From contig MU831958.1 in assembly GCA_029204225.1 (NCBI GenBank), forward strand, positions 30,547-94,546: a stretch of DNA of 64,000 bases. Direction: 5' to 3'. Shown piece after piece: positions 1 to 11,342 of this stretch. Numbering within the stretch: position 1 is the stretch's first letter; each line of letters starts with the position of its first letter. Under the pieces are notes generated by a model, which was not told where the DNA came from, did not search any database, and was given only the letters and a program-made list of their open reading frames with translations. The position numbers were made by a program, and so were the translations under genes. Source of the DNA: Diphasiastrum complanatum. Taxonomy: Eukaryota > Streptophyta > Lycopodiopsida > Lycopodiales > Lycopodiaceae.

Positions 1-333
1 TACATGTGGGTCGATGAAGAACACCTTCTCCCACCATTTGGGTTGGATTTTGGCTAAGATGTGTTTTAGAGGGCATTGCTACAATTCGGAGGCTGATAAT
101 CATGAGGTTATAACCCCCTCGGGTTGTAGGATCAAGAAAAGAGGTGAAGAAGATAGAAATGGAGCTGCACACTGGGGGTAAATGTTCCTGAAAACTTGTG
201 CGGTGCACCTTGATCGAATTCAATGAAGAAATATCCATGTATGGACCTCCATTTTACGTTCTTGCTACAAGGTAAAGCTTGTTTTTCATAAATTTTTATT
301 TCTTGTTTGGTTTTTTTAATTATTTATTAACAA
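1..333. other. Unassigned leading sequence
   Basis: I see no convincing open frame, LTR terminus or known domain here. Translation in all frames is broken by stops. It ends where the palindromic array begins. Confidence 0.4.
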
Positions 334-1020
334 ACCTATGTTGAGCATAGGTGTAGTGAGGGGTTTTGCAAGCGAGAGCCCATGCTAAGCATAGGTCCTG
401 TCTCAACCCATGCTTAACATAAATTTTGTCTCGACCTATGTCGCGACAAGACTTATGCTCAGCATAAGTTATCGCTCGGTGGAGCTCGGACTTATGTTGA
501 GCATAAGTCTTGTCTCTACCTATGCTGACGAGATGAGACTTATGCTCAGCATAAGTCTGAGCTCCACCTGCTAACGAGACAAGACTTATGCTCAACATAA
601 GTCTGAGCTCCACCTATGCTCACCTATGCTCAGCATAGGTCCGAGCTCGTCAACCCATGCTCAGCATAGGTCGAGAGGGGACTTATGCTAAGCATAAGTC
701 TTGTCTCAACCTATGCTATCAAGCTTGGACTTATGTTGATCGAGCTCGTACTTATGCTGAGCATAGGTCGAGACAAGACTTATGATCAGCATAAGACTGA
801 GCTCCACCTATGCTCAGCATAGGTCGAGAGAAGACTTATGCTCAGCATAAGTCCCCTCTCAACCTATGCTCAGCATAGATCAAGACAAGACTTATGCTTC
901 GAGCTGAGCATCGGTCGAGACAAGAGTTATGCTTAGCATAAGTCCCCTCTCAACCTATGTTGAGCATAGGTGGAGACAAGACATATGCTGAGCGCAGGTA
1001 GAGACAAGACTTATTATAAG
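334..1020. repeat. Array of about 25 short palindromes (hairpin array)
   Basis: The stretch is built from 19-nt inverted repeats of two main kinds, ACTTATGCTcAGCATAAGT and ACCTATGCTcAGCATAGGT. Each has 9-bp arms around one central base. Good copies sit near 451, 489, 538, 622, 680, 806, 834 and 953. Spacers are mostly GAGACAAG or CTTGTCTC, GGAGCTC, or GAGAGGGG or CCCCTCTC, which are reverse complements of one another, so the array reads alike on both strands. The T-to-C change in one arm is usually matched by an A-to-G change in the other. Several units are broken (517, 709, 728, 890). There is no coding potential beyond a repeat-derived frame. It abuts the outer end of the gypsy 1 LTR. Confidence 0.85.
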
Positions 1021-1037
1021 GGAAGCTCCTTAGATCT

Positions 1038-1535
1038 TGTTTACAGATCACAAACACAATGGATAACACACTATGGAGAAACCACCCAACCAAGTAGAAG
1101 CATCCAATCAATCTCTAGAAGCCTCACCCCCAAGCCAAGGAACAAGAAGCATGAATATAGAATGAGAGCCTGACAATGAATCCAAAACCATAATGAAGCG
1201 TAGGACATGTTTGGACCCAATATATAGAGCCAAAAGCATCCTAGGCACATATCCATTCATAGCTTTAAGTTCCCTATACATAGATTCACCTAGAATAGAG
1301 TCCTAAGCATGGACCAACTATTCATAGAATTGCTATTGATAACTCTACACATGCATACATTGTCTCATACCTTGTCTGAACTCCATTTAGTGTGTTCTGG
1401 GCATCACAAGGATATTAGTCACTTTCAGGTCACGTCTAGTATGATGTGGCATAACTAATCGCTTGTCTCACTAGAGTATCATGTATCCAAGACTAGGAGT
1501 ATATTGTATCCTATGTACTGGTCATGGACATAACA
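1038..1535 (-). repeat. 3' LTR of gypsy 1
   Basis: On the minus strand this begins TGTTATGTCC right after a purine tract (AAGGAGGAAAGA, 1536-1547) and ends near 1038. A diverged copy lies at 41893-42388, with the same start and the same adjacent purine tract. The match covers about 500 bp, including the blocks around 1070-1140 and 1290-1535. The outer boundary is inferred from where the two copies stop aligning and is good to about 15 bp. Confidence 0.75.
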
Positions 1536-1560
1536 TTCTTTCCTCCTTAAACTGTTTCAA

Positions 1561-2346
1561 TCCTTAGAAACTAAAATTCGAGAAAATTCTTCTTTATGCT
1601 ATCAACTCTCTCCCACGAATCATCATCCTCAGAATGACCCTTTCACCGAATTAAGCACTCAGAGATAGAATGATTTCTCAATTGTTTATCTCTGGTTCTG
1701 AGCACTTTCTCAGGTTCCAAACGCACACTAAGCGACAAATCTTCCAAATGGGATAAATTCTCATCCGATCTAACTGTATCACCATCATGTAAACTTAGTT
1801 TCAAATGACTTACATGAAACACGGGGTGTGCAGTCAATTTTCCTTGAAGATCGAGCTCATACACCAAAGAACCAATTCTACGTACAATTCTAAAAGGTCC
1901 ACAATAACGGTTAGACAGCTTATAATGCTTCCATGTACATAATGTCTTAGAACTTTTTGGAATCCTAAGATATACTCAGTCATCAACTTGAGATCTCTTA
2001 AGATCGGTATAGTGTTTAGCTCTATCCTGAGCACTTCGGATACTATCCTTAGTACTTGCAACATTTCTTGCATATCATGCAAAAAATCAGCAACCTTTTG
2101 GATCTTAACAAACTTCCTCTCAACATTTACTAGAGATCTATGTTGAAAACCGTACATAAGCATAAAAGAACTAGAACTTGTAGCAGAATGTTTCCTACTA
2201 ATATATACAAACTCAATTAGTGGGAGATAACCTTCCCAATGAGATTGCCTGTGAGAAACATACGTCCTTAAAATATCTTCCATAGTTTGATTAGTTCTCT
2301 CTGTCTGGCCATCTGATTCAGGATGATCAGAAGAACTTAAACTCAA
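1561..2346 (-). pseudogene. Gypsy 1 integrase C-terminus and chromodomain
   Basis: The minus-strand frame at 1834-2346 contains DHPESDGQTERTNQT, the region of the integrase catalytic glutamate, followed by LIEFVYISRKHSAT and MLMYGFQHRS, typical of chromovirus integrase. The frame at 1643-1867 has AHPVFHVSHLK and then EPEKVLRTRDKQLRNHSI, matching the start of the chromodomain in gypsy 2. The conserved WKGH that follows is hit by a stop codon. Frameshifts separate the two parts, so no functional product is expected. Confidence 0.8.
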
Positions 2347-3470
2347 AGAAACCTCAAGTTCATGGAATCATGCTGACCAAAAGTGACCTGTGAACTTAGG
2401 ATCTCTATCACTAACAATGTCACTTGGCAGACCATACAATCGAAATAATCTTCCAACAAAGATCTGGGCTAAATCAGAAGACTCTGTAGTTGACTTGATT
2501 GGTATGAATGCAGCTAACTTAGTTAACCGATCCCTACAACCCAAATATAATCATTTTGTCGTTGGGTCTTTGGAAGTACAACTACAAAATCCATAGATAT
2601 GCTTTCCCATTTCTTATCTGGGATATCTAACGGATGCAACAAATCACCAGCCTTATGGCGTTCAGCCTTTGCTAGTTGATAGGGTCTGCATTTAACAACA
2701 TATGACTCAACATATGGCTTGAGCTTTGGCCAATAAAATTCCCTCTTAACCAAGTCTAGAGTCCTGTGTATACCGAGATGTCCTGCACATGGTATCTCAT
2801 GACATTCAAACAAAATCTTACGTTTGAGCTCATCATCACCAGGTACGCAAAGTTTTCCATTCCAAAATAGCAATCCATCTCGAATGCTGAACTGTTCCAC
2901 AATCTTCTTATCTTTCTTAGTTAGTTGAGTCCCCTCTGTTTCTGACTCAACACTGTCCACATTTCTTTCGGTCTGAACAATGTTCCAAATGTGACCAAAC
3001 TGGGAATCTGATTCATATTTTTCTCTCAGCAAAAGATATAGATCCGTAGAAATCTGGGTGAATGACAACTCGTTCAGTTCACTGATCCGACTAAGAGCAT
3101 CTGCAACTTGATTAGAGCTGTCTCTTATGTAATGGATTTCGTGATCGAATTCTTGCATCAATTTAGCCCATCGAGCTTTTCTCCCTCGAAGATCATGTTG
3201 ACTACAAAAATACTTAAGAGGCTGGTGATCCGTATACACTACAAACTTACTACCATACAAGTAGTGTCTCCAGGTTTTAAGTGCATGGATTACAACAAAC
3301 AATTCCTTTCTCCGTGTAGTATAACACAACTAAGGACCAGTTGCTCTCAAACGCTAGTGGCCTATCCATTTGTAATAGAACCACTCCAACTGCAACATCA
3401 CTTGCATCCGTTCTCATGACCGTAAGGTAAATCTGGATTTGCAATTTGTAACACGGGAGCTTAAACAATC
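2347..3470 (-). pseudogene. Gypsy 1 RNase H and integrase N-terminus
   Basis: A long minus-strand frame (2523-3329) starts inside RNase H: YTDHQPLKYF, then HYIRDSSNQVADALSR. It continues into the integrase zinc-binding region (GHLGIHRTLDLVKREFYWPK) and the first integrase aspartate (SISMDFVV). The second zinc Cys pair, normally CDQC, reads CRPY, so the zinc site is damaged. The RNase H start (RTDASDVAVGVVLLQ) lies in a separate frame at 3277-3468. Confidence 0.8.
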
Positions 3471-3474
3471 ATTT

Positions 3475-4330
3475 TTTTAAGTTTCTCAAAATATTGATTC
3501 AATTCCTCATTCCAAACAACAGGGGGGACTAGGTTGATTCCTCTTTTTCTTTTTATTAACAATTCCATTTGTCATATTATTAAGCGGTGCTGCTAACGTA
3601 GCATAATCCTCAATAAATCTCTTGAAGAAAAGTGTAAAACCTAAAAATGACTTTACTTGCCTCACAGTTCCCGAAATTGGCCACTCAATCACAATCTTAA
3701 TTTTATCCTCGTCAATCTTGATCCCATTTACTGTGATCTTATGACTGAAATAAAGCAACTCTTGCTTAAAGATTTCACACTTGGACTCTTTAGCGTAGAG
3801 TAACACCCGACAGAGTTTCATCAAGACGATTTTAAAGTGTTCTACGTGTTCCACCAAGGATTTACTGTAAACGAGAATGTTGTCTAAGAATACAATTACA
3901 AACTTCTCCAAATATGGACGAAACAAATCGTTCATCATTTGCTAGAACGTTGCTGGAGCATTCGTTAATCCAAATGGCATCACTAAGAATTCATAATGAA
4001 CAAATCTAGAACAAAATCATGTCTTTTGGAGATCTTCCGACTTAATTCTTATTTGATGGTACTCTGTCCTGAGATCTATCTTGGTGAAATACCGTGCTCC
4101 ACCCAAGCGATCTACAAGGTCATCCATCCTGGTCAATGGATAATTATTTTTTATGGTCACTTTATTAAGACCCTTGTAATTCACACACATCCGAAAACCT
4201 CCATCTTTCTTCGCTTTAAGAAGAACAGGAGCGCCCCATGGTGATTTACTAGGTTGTATATGTCCCATCCTCAAATAGTTTTCTATTTGATTTGAAATCT
4301 TTGTCTCCTCTTTCTGAGAGAACCTATAAG
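3475..4330 (-). pseudogene. Gypsy 1 reverse transcriptase
   Basis: Two frames carry RT. 4017-4274 has [20 protein letters not shown] and [20 protein letters not shown], which is fingers/palm with the first catalytic aspartate. 3507-3938 has MMNDLFRPYLEKF and then VFLDNILVYS. The second of the paired catalytic aspartates is Asn, so the enzyme would be dead even without the frameshifts between the two parts. Confidence 0.85.
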
Positions 4331-5040
4331 GTTGTCTAGAGGCAGGTTGACTTCCTGGAATTAACTCAATTATGTGGTCTACTGACCTAGACGGTGGTAA
4401 ACCATGAGGTAATTAAGATGGAAAAACATCCCTAAATTCATTAATGATCTGTTCTTTCACTGCTTGTTCATGATCTAAATTCACTGAGTTAAGAATTGCT
4501 GAGAATTCACAACCATTTCGATTCATTTCAGGAACATCCACAGCTGAAATATCACATATTGAAAAAACTTCATACTCAGAATAATCCAATGTCTCCATTT
4601 TATTAAATGTAGAAATCTGATCCAACGGACGTACAAAATTATTGTCAAATAATGTAACTACCTTATCACCCTCCTTGAAAGTGAGAACATGTTTCTCAAA
4701 ATCAATTGACAGAGAAGGCGACTTACTAAATAACCACTCATAACCTAAGATTAAATCAGTACGAGCTAGGTCTAAAACATGAAAATGAACTAATTCCGTG
4801 TGTCCTTGCATCAAAACTGGGAGCTTCGGGACTTTTATGTTCCAAGTCTCCAACTCTGCTCCTGAATCTAGATCAACTTTATATCTATGATTGTTGGCTT
4901 CAGTTTTCAAGCTGAGTTTCTACACGAGACGAGAATTAATAAAATTATGAATTGAATCACTGTCCAATAAAATACTCACTTCTTGATCTTCAACTATGCC
5001 AATTAAACGGAATCAAAAATGCAATTTGGTAAGTAACTGG
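4331..5040 (-). pseudogene. Gypsy 1 aspartic protease region
   Basis: The frame at 4413-4910 contains LDLARTDLILGYEWLFSKSP, the conserved C-terminal half of gypsy protease. Upstream, at about 4915-4990, reading through stops gives SILLDSDSIHNFINS, where intact relatives (gypsy 2) have LLDSGSTHNFINS. The active-site Gly is thus lost. No gag or zinc knuckle remains to the right. Confidence 0.7.
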
Positions 5041-5140
5041 TTTACTTTTGCCTGAGCACAATAATCTGTTTCTCTGTTCCGAGTATTTTTTAACAATTGG
5101 ATTGAGCATTTTTTAATCAGTTTTTTCTTATTAATTACAG

Positions 5141-5848
5141 GTATAAGCCAGATATAAGAAATTCTGGTGGAGCTCGACTTTGTTATGAGATTGAATATCT
5201 CTCTATCGGCTACTTTTCAACTGATGGACAGAGGTCAATGCTACATTACAACACTGCAGGAAGTATTGATTTTGGCAACCATTTCGAATTTCCTGTAGTG
5301 ACAAAAAAATTAAAGAATCCCTTGACTGGTTTTGTGGCTTCTCCATACCAAAAGCCACAACTTGTAAATAAACTAATAGACATGTTTTCTCATCTAGCCG
5401 ACTGGATTTTGGAATTGTTTAGTGGAAGCCGGACAACCAGTGCATGTGCTGTCCAAAAAGGAAGACATGTGGCTACTGTAGAGCTAGATGAGAGTTTGGT
5501 AAGTTTTATTAAAATGAGATTAATGGGAGTTTCAGTTTTGCCAAACGAGTTTCAAGAAGTGGGTAAACTAGGCCCCTCCAAAGATAGTGTTGCTCCACTT
5601 TGTAAAGAGCCCCAACCACCTGCTAGTGGCATTGTAGGTAGTGAAGGTGACCTAGCAGAGGTGGTTGAACAAACTTACAATGTTGTAGTAGAAGTCATTA
5701 CACAGGAACAGTCTACTGCTCAAGTAGATGTAAATCCTATAAAGGCTGCTAGTCCTTACCCAAATGATTTGGTCGAAAATTTTTTACTACAGTATACAAA
5801 TATTTCTCACAATTTCACTTATACAGTGAATACTTTTATCTTTTAAAA
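5141..5848 (+). pseudogene. N4/N6-type DNA methylase-like 3'-terminal exon
   Basis: An open frame runs from a splice-acceptor-like sequence (TTCTTATTAATTACAG, ending 5140) to a stop at 5846-5848. It includes about 32 codons before the first ATG at 5238, so the piece looks like a last exon rather than a whole gene. Near residue 80 it has DWILELFSGSRTTS, then GRHVATVELDESLVSFIKMRL. This is the SAM-binding motif I layout of the N6/N4 DNA methylase family (LDxFxGSGTT ... GR.xxxxExD). The usual GSGTT glycine is Arg and the first Asp is Glu, so activity is doubtful. The last ~90 residues have no recognised motif. No upstream exon was found; gypsy 1 lies immediately to the left. It may be a captured gene fragment or the tail of a disrupted host gene. 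Confidence 0.55.
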
Positions 5849-7480
5849 AGGATGAGTACTAAGTTTGATTATTTTTGGAAATTGTTAATTTTTAAACATC
5901 TTTGTGTTGTTTAAGTTTACTATTTATTCAAATTGGTTGGTTAGACAACTATTTTAAATTTTGCACTTAATCATTTTTTTAAGTAACTTACTAATTATTC
6001 ATATTACTTAGTTATACAAATATTTTTTAATTTTCCACTTGAATCATGTTTTTACATGCCAAGATATTGAGAAAAAAAAATTTAACAAGCTTTTTGAAGA
6101 TATTATATATTGCAATTTTTTTTAAAAAAAAGCAAACATTATAATGTTCTAAAATTTTGAATTCACTTAATTTAACAGTTATTCACAACTAATGTTTATA
6201 TCATTTTAACAAAATTAACCTAAAGTTTTAAAAATATCTTGCATCACAATCTAAATTTTAAATTTTTGCAAAATGTAGCAGAGTTCAAATCGTTTTTTTT
6301 TTCTTCTATTCGAAGTTTCAAAATTTATGAAAATTTTAAAAAATCTTAAAATCTTAAAAAACAAATGGGTCTTCCGCTTCAAAAGATGTTGCGTTTAATG
6401 AAGGTGGGGATGAATATGTGTTAGAGGGGGGAAATGGTAGAAGTTTTTACAAAACAAAGAAAAAGTGGAACGTATATGCCAGAGAGAAATTCAAAGGTGG
6501 AATGGTGAGCAGAATTAAAAGAAAATAAGAAACATAAAGAAAAATCTTGAACAAGAAATTTTTTACAAACAACTACAAGTGTAAAACATTTTATAATTTT
6601 CATCTAAAAGTTGATATGCCCTCTCGATGTTGTCTTTGGAGAGGTCATGGCACTTAAGTCAGAGTGGTTGGATAGCATTATGCCAAGTTGATGGAAAATC
6701 AACATGGAGTGGTACTCCAACTCTAGAGTAATATTGTTGCTAGGAGCCATGCTTAATTGGGTGTCTTGGGTCATGGCTTGATCCTTGGCAACAATTATTT
6801 GCTCAAGGGTTTAAACGCCAACAAGGAAGAGGGTGATGTAAAGGCTTAAACTAGTCTCTTCAAAAGAAGAAGTGGCAGTTGTCACTAGTTGCCTCTTTCA
6901 AAGCCTAAACTACGTCCGATATGGGATTAAAACTACAATGAATCCTAGAAAATGTATGGGAATGGTACATCTAACTCTACTCCTACTTCTTGGCTGTTTT
7001 TGGGCGTCGTACCCTTCATAGCTCTTGGTCTCTCTTGGGTTCTAAGGCTTAGCGTAAGGAGAATCTACCTACTTTGGCCTAAAGCTCTTGGTATGGATCT
7101 AACAAGAAAATTATGCACCAATCTGCACAAAAAAACAATAAAAATCAAAACGAGGTTTTTGTAGAAAACTTGAAAAAGTTTGACAAATTTCGAAAAATCA
7201 ATAGAAATCAATGTTTGGAGTGTGGAAAAAAGACTCTAATTAGTGATTTGAGGTCACAACCTGGTAGCGCCTCAGATGGATGTGAATTGGAAGTGTTTAG
7301 AGTTGATTTGGTGATCGAGTAGAAATTTTGAAAACCGTTCTAATAAGAGACCAATTCGTAAAGAACTACAGAAGTAACAACAAGGAAGAACGGTAAAAGA
7401 AAGAAAACCATGTTCACAGATTCAGTGGAATCTGTGAACAACAAAGAACTCTTGTAAACTGTTCGAGGAAGATTTTGATA
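5849..7480. other. AT-rich intergenic DNA
   Basis: 5850-6360 is strongly AT-rich with homopolymer runs. 6360-7480 is more mixed but shows no frame with a recognisable domain. A near-perfect inverted repeat with arms TGTTCACAGATTC and GAATCTGTGAACA (7410-7440) can form a short hairpin. Nothing else was recognised. Confidence 0.4.
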
Positions 7481-8889
7481 ACTAGTTGCTAAAGGCAACA
7501 GAGAAGGAACTTTGTATCACTTGAACATTCGAACTCGAATCGAACAAGCCAATCAAGCTCAAGAATCGACAGATATACTTTGGCACAAGAGGCTATGTCA
7601 CATGAACATGGAAGCCTTGTACCAAGCCAACAAGAGTCAAAGAATTGAAGGAGTCGAAATCAAAAGTAGAGATATTCGAACTACCTGTGAATCCTATCTT
7701 AAAGGCAAGATGACTAGAACACCTTTTAGTAAGGATGTTTATAAAGCAGCTAAGGTAATGAATGATGTAGCTCTCAACTATTGTGGGGTATTTTATCAAG
7801 AGTTTCATTGACAACCCTCAAATGTGCTCAATTTTTCCATAACCATCTTGAAATTTGATACAAAAATGTGAGGGTTTTGAGATATTCTCTTGTATGTGAG
7901 AATATATTTAATCTTGACAACATATTCTAAAGATTGACAAGCGAGTCCCAAAGCATTGTAGCATAAAATTTTAGACGATTGTTGCAAAATTATTTGAAAT
8001 TGTGCATTCAGATATTTGTGGACCATTCAGAGTATTGTCATTGGGTGATGCAAAGTACTTCATTACGTTTATTGTTGACTTTAGCAAATTCGTTGTAGTA
8101 TACTTTATACGTACAAAATCTGAAGCTTTCGAGAAATTTGTTGAGCATACGAATTGGGCTGAGAAACAGACATACAATAAGTTCAAGCAGATTCACACAG
8201 ATCGTGGAGGTGAGTACATTTCCAATGAATTCAAAGCTTACTTTATTGATCGAGATATTATGCATACTAAGACTGCATCATACACACCTCATCTCAATGG
8301 AATAGTTGAATGACAAAATCGTACATTGATGGAAGCTGCTAGGTGTATGATGGCTCATGCAGAAGCACAGAAGTAGTGGCTACATCGAATTATCTTCAGA
8401 ATCGTATTTTGAAATTGCGAATACCGGGTAAAACTCCTCATGAGATATGATGGAAGTCGAAGCCAAATCTAGCACATGTTCGAACATTCGGATGCGCAGT
8501 CTATATGCATATACCAGAAGGTTTTTTGGTAGGATTCGAGTTACATTCGTCATATTGTCGTGTCTATGTACTCAAAACTAGCAGAATAAAAATTGTTCAA
8601 GATGTCAAATTCGATGAGTCGAAATGCATAGCAGACAGTGATCTAGTCGGCTATGAAAATCTCAAAAGCTATTATGAGCTACCAACGACGACAGAAGTAA
8701 AACAAGCAGAAGATGAAAGAGAATTACCAGATTCAGAGGGAGGTCAAGATCGAGTACCTGACAAACTTGAATCACCAGCTCGAATTCCAGCAAACAAGGT
8801 CGAATCAGAATCAAACTCAAAACCTGCAGAATCGAACTCGAAACCACTTGTGAGAAGATCTGACAAACAACGAAAACTACCATAAAGGT

Positions 8890-9600
8890 ATGGTCAGGAT
8901 GTTTTTAATACAACCATCGAATTTTGTGGTTTCTCTGACGAACCTCAAACATTTGAGAAAGTTATTGATGGACAAGATAAAAATCATTGGATTCAAGCAA
9001 TGGAGGACGACATGTCATCAATGTATAAGAATAATGTATGGACACTTGCACCTATTCCTGCTGGCAGAAAACTAGTTAAATGCAAGTGGGTCTACAAGAT
9101 CAAAACAGGTCTGATGGAGAGAACATCAGATACAAAGCAAGGTTGGTTGCTAAAGGATTTTCGCAGAAGTATGGAATCGACTACACTGATACTTTCTCAC
9201 CGATAGTCAAACATACATCAATTCGCTTCTTATTTGCATATGCAGTGGCTCATGATCTGAAAATCCATATTGTGGATAAGAAGACTGCTTTTTTGCATGC
9301 AAAATTGGAAGAAGACTTATTCATGGACCAACCACTTGGTTTTGTAAGCCAAGAATATCCAAAATACATGTCACATGAATAAAAGAATTTATGGTCTGAA
9401 ATAAGTAGCAAGACAATGGTATAGAAAGAAGGACGATTGAATCAAATGTCTATATAAAGAATGTCCAAAATGAAATAATCATTCTAGTTGTCTATGTTGA
9501 TGACACACTTATCTTCTCAAGAAGAGATAAGTTAATTTCAGATGTCAAAAGAGACATTTTTGAAATATTTGAGACCGTTGATCTAGGAAAATCTATCTAG
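8890..9600 (+). pseudogene. Copia A reverse transcriptase
   Basis: Pieces in shifted frames give GRKLVKCKWVYKIKTG, then [38 protein letters not shown], and then VVYVDDTLIFS at about 9487-9519 with an intact YVDD catalytic box. At least two frameshifts and stops separate the parts, so the RT is not expressed as one protein. Confidence 0.75.
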
Positions 9601-9850
9601 GCTTGCAGATCCAAAGAGACTTTGAAGGTGGTAAGTTGTATCTGCACCAACAAAAATATACTCAAAAGATCATTGAAAACTTCAACATGCTCGAATGCAA
9701 AGGTGTGCATACTCCCATGATACCTGGAACATAACTGAGCAAGACAGATTGTCTGCAGACTCTCAAAGAAGAGAAGCGAATGGCCAATACACCCTATCGT
9801 TGGTTGATTGGATCATTGTTATATCTAGCAGACAACACTAGACTGATATA

Positions 9851-10456
9851 GTGTTTGCAGTATACAAGTTGAGCCAATATAATCAAAACCCAGAATCATT
9901 GCATTGGAAGTTAGCAATGAGAGTACTACAATATCTCCAGGAAACAAAAGACTATGCATTGTGTTATTTGAAGGAAGATGGATTTCAGATCGAATCTTAC
10001 AGTGACGCAAGTTGGGCATCCATGAAGGATGATAGCAAAAGTATTTTAGGAGGTTGTACTCTAATATCTTGCGCATCCATACTTTGGATAAGCAAGAAGC
10101 AAACAACAGTAGCTCAATCTTCATGTGAAGAGGAATATGTAGCAACCAAGATGGCAAACGAGCTGATCTGGATCAAACAGATGTTGGAAGGATTTGATGA
10201 TACTATTTATGAATCTTACATCTTGTTAATGAATAACACTTCAGCAAACTATCTAACGAAGGATCTTGTATTTCACCACATAGCTATCAAGTATCATGTT
10301 ATTCGGGACTTAGTTGAGAAGAAGATACTAAAGACAGTCTTCATACCCACAGAGAAAATGACAGTTGATATCTTTACAAATCCACTCAGTAAAGCTTTGT
10401 TCGAGAAGCAACAAAGAAGATTGGGGTTAATCCAACTGTCCACTTTGAGAGGGAGC
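9851..10456 (+). pseudogene. Copia A RNase H domain
   Basis: A 206-codon open frame contains the copia RNase H landmarks: SDASWASMKDDSKSILGG, ISKKQTTVAQSSCEEEYVA and TEKMTVDIFTNPLSKALFEK near the C-terminus. This is the best preserved piece of copia A. It runs through the purine tract into the LTR. Confidence 0.8.
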
Positions 10457-11233
10457 TCTAGCCTCACCTGATCAGATAGATCTCAATTCTACTAACAAAA
10501 TGCACAATTTACTTGACAAAGGATGAGAAAGAAATGAACAGGAATTTGAAACATTTCTATTCGTGGACAACTCGAAAGATTCACGAAATTTATCTTGCAG
10601 CCAACTTGAAAGACTCGCGAAAGATGCTCGAAAGATTTGTAAACAAAATCTTGTCACAAAATATTTTGTTTCTTGTTCAATCCTCAGATGTCGCGAAATT
10701 GTCGCAAACAATTCATGAAATATTTTGGATTTTTTTTCAAGCTCAAAATTGTCATCTGTCGCGAATAATTCGCAAAACATAGTTGTAACGAAGAGACAGA
10801 CTGTCGCAAAATATTCGCGAACAAAAATTATTCGACCTTGGAAACAGGGCATCTATTTGAATATCAACCATCGTAAATGATTAGATCTACTGTTACAGAC
10901 TTAAAAGGCCAAAAGACCTGTCCTGTAGCAATATAAATACACGTGCACTACTTGTTGTAAGTCACTCACTCAGTCAGAGACACAACAACGAGATAAGACA
11001 ACAAAAGATGTATATTGATGATTCATATTTAGAATTATAAAAATTTGTTTTTGATCAATAGTTTCTTATTGTCTAAAGTTGTCTCTTAATTTTGCACGTT
11101 TATCAATCAAGGCAAAAACTGTTCTATTAGTACGTAGATCAGAAACAGACCCATTGAAGACACTGATATTAGTTTGATTTATTCAAACTTTCATCGTGTT
11201 CTCTGAGGAAGAATTGTTACCATTTTTCCTATA
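10457..11233 (+). repeat. Shared LTR: 3' LTR of copia A and 5' LTR of copia B
   Basis: It is followed by a primer-binding site (TGGTATCAGAGC at 11235-11246) and preceded by the copia A purine tract, so it serves both neighbours. It is repeated at 20128-20915 plus 25945-25991, where the better preserved termini read TGTAG...CTACA. Here the ends are mutated (TCTAG and CTATA). Both copies contain many TCGCGAA/TTCGCGA-type words and a TATA-like TATAAATAC near 10932. Confidence 0.8.
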
Positions 11234-11234
11234 G

Positions 11235-11246
11235 TGGTATCAGAGC
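11235..11246 (+). other. Primer-binding site of copia B
   Basis: TGGTATCAGAGC, complementary to the 3' end of initiator tRNA-Met, lies one base after the LTR end. Confidence 0.85.
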
Positions 11247-11342
11247 AAGTCAGAGTCGATACAGTGGTATCTTCACATCCCTCTCAGCATTCTTCATACA
11301 TCCATCAACAAGCCGCATTTGGAGTTGTTCAAAAAATAGAAG

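Larger units (their letters stand above)
1038..5040 (-). mobile_element. Gypsy 1: decayed Ty3/gypsy chromovirus, 5'-truncated
   Basis: Reading leftwards on the minus strand, the order is protease, reverse transcriptase, RNase H, integrase, chromodomain, purine tract, LTR, as in Ty3/gypsy chromoviruses. Gag and the 5' LTR are absent: similarity stops near 5040, about 100 bp before a methylase-like exon on the other strand. The coding region is broken into many frames, and the RT catalytic box reads FLDN instead of FLDD. It is closely related in protein sequence to gypsy 2 at 12.6-16.8 kb. Confidence 0.85.
7481..10456 (+). mobile_element. Copia A: decayed Ty1/copia pol, 5'-truncated
   Basis: Plus-strand pieces follow copia order. 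GAG-pre-integrase (7512-7811) has ILWHKRLCHMN. Integrase core (8002-8313) has HSDICGP, IHTDRGGEYISNEF and NGIVE, with a stop just after the catalytic Glu. RT lies at 8890-9600. RNase H (9851-10471) has YSDASWASMKD and QSSCEEEYVATKMANE. About 190 bp (7800-7990) interrupts the pre-integrase/integrase junction. No gag or 5' LTR is visible to the left. It ends in a purine-rich CTTTGAGAGGGAG and the LTR shared with copia B. Confidence 0.8.

Noticed and set aside
320-613. Minus-strand frame with YAEHKS-type repeats
   Set aside because: It is the translation of the palindromic array.
334-1020. Possible CRISPR array
   Set aside because: Units are palindromes with short, repetitive and mutually complementary spacers of variable length. 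There are no unique spacers and no cas genes, and the context is plant nuclear DNA.
5141-5848. Bacterial contamination as the source of the methylase-like frame
   Set aside because: Base composition matches the neighbouring plant DNA, a splice acceptor precedes the frame, and it is contiguous with a plant gypsy element.
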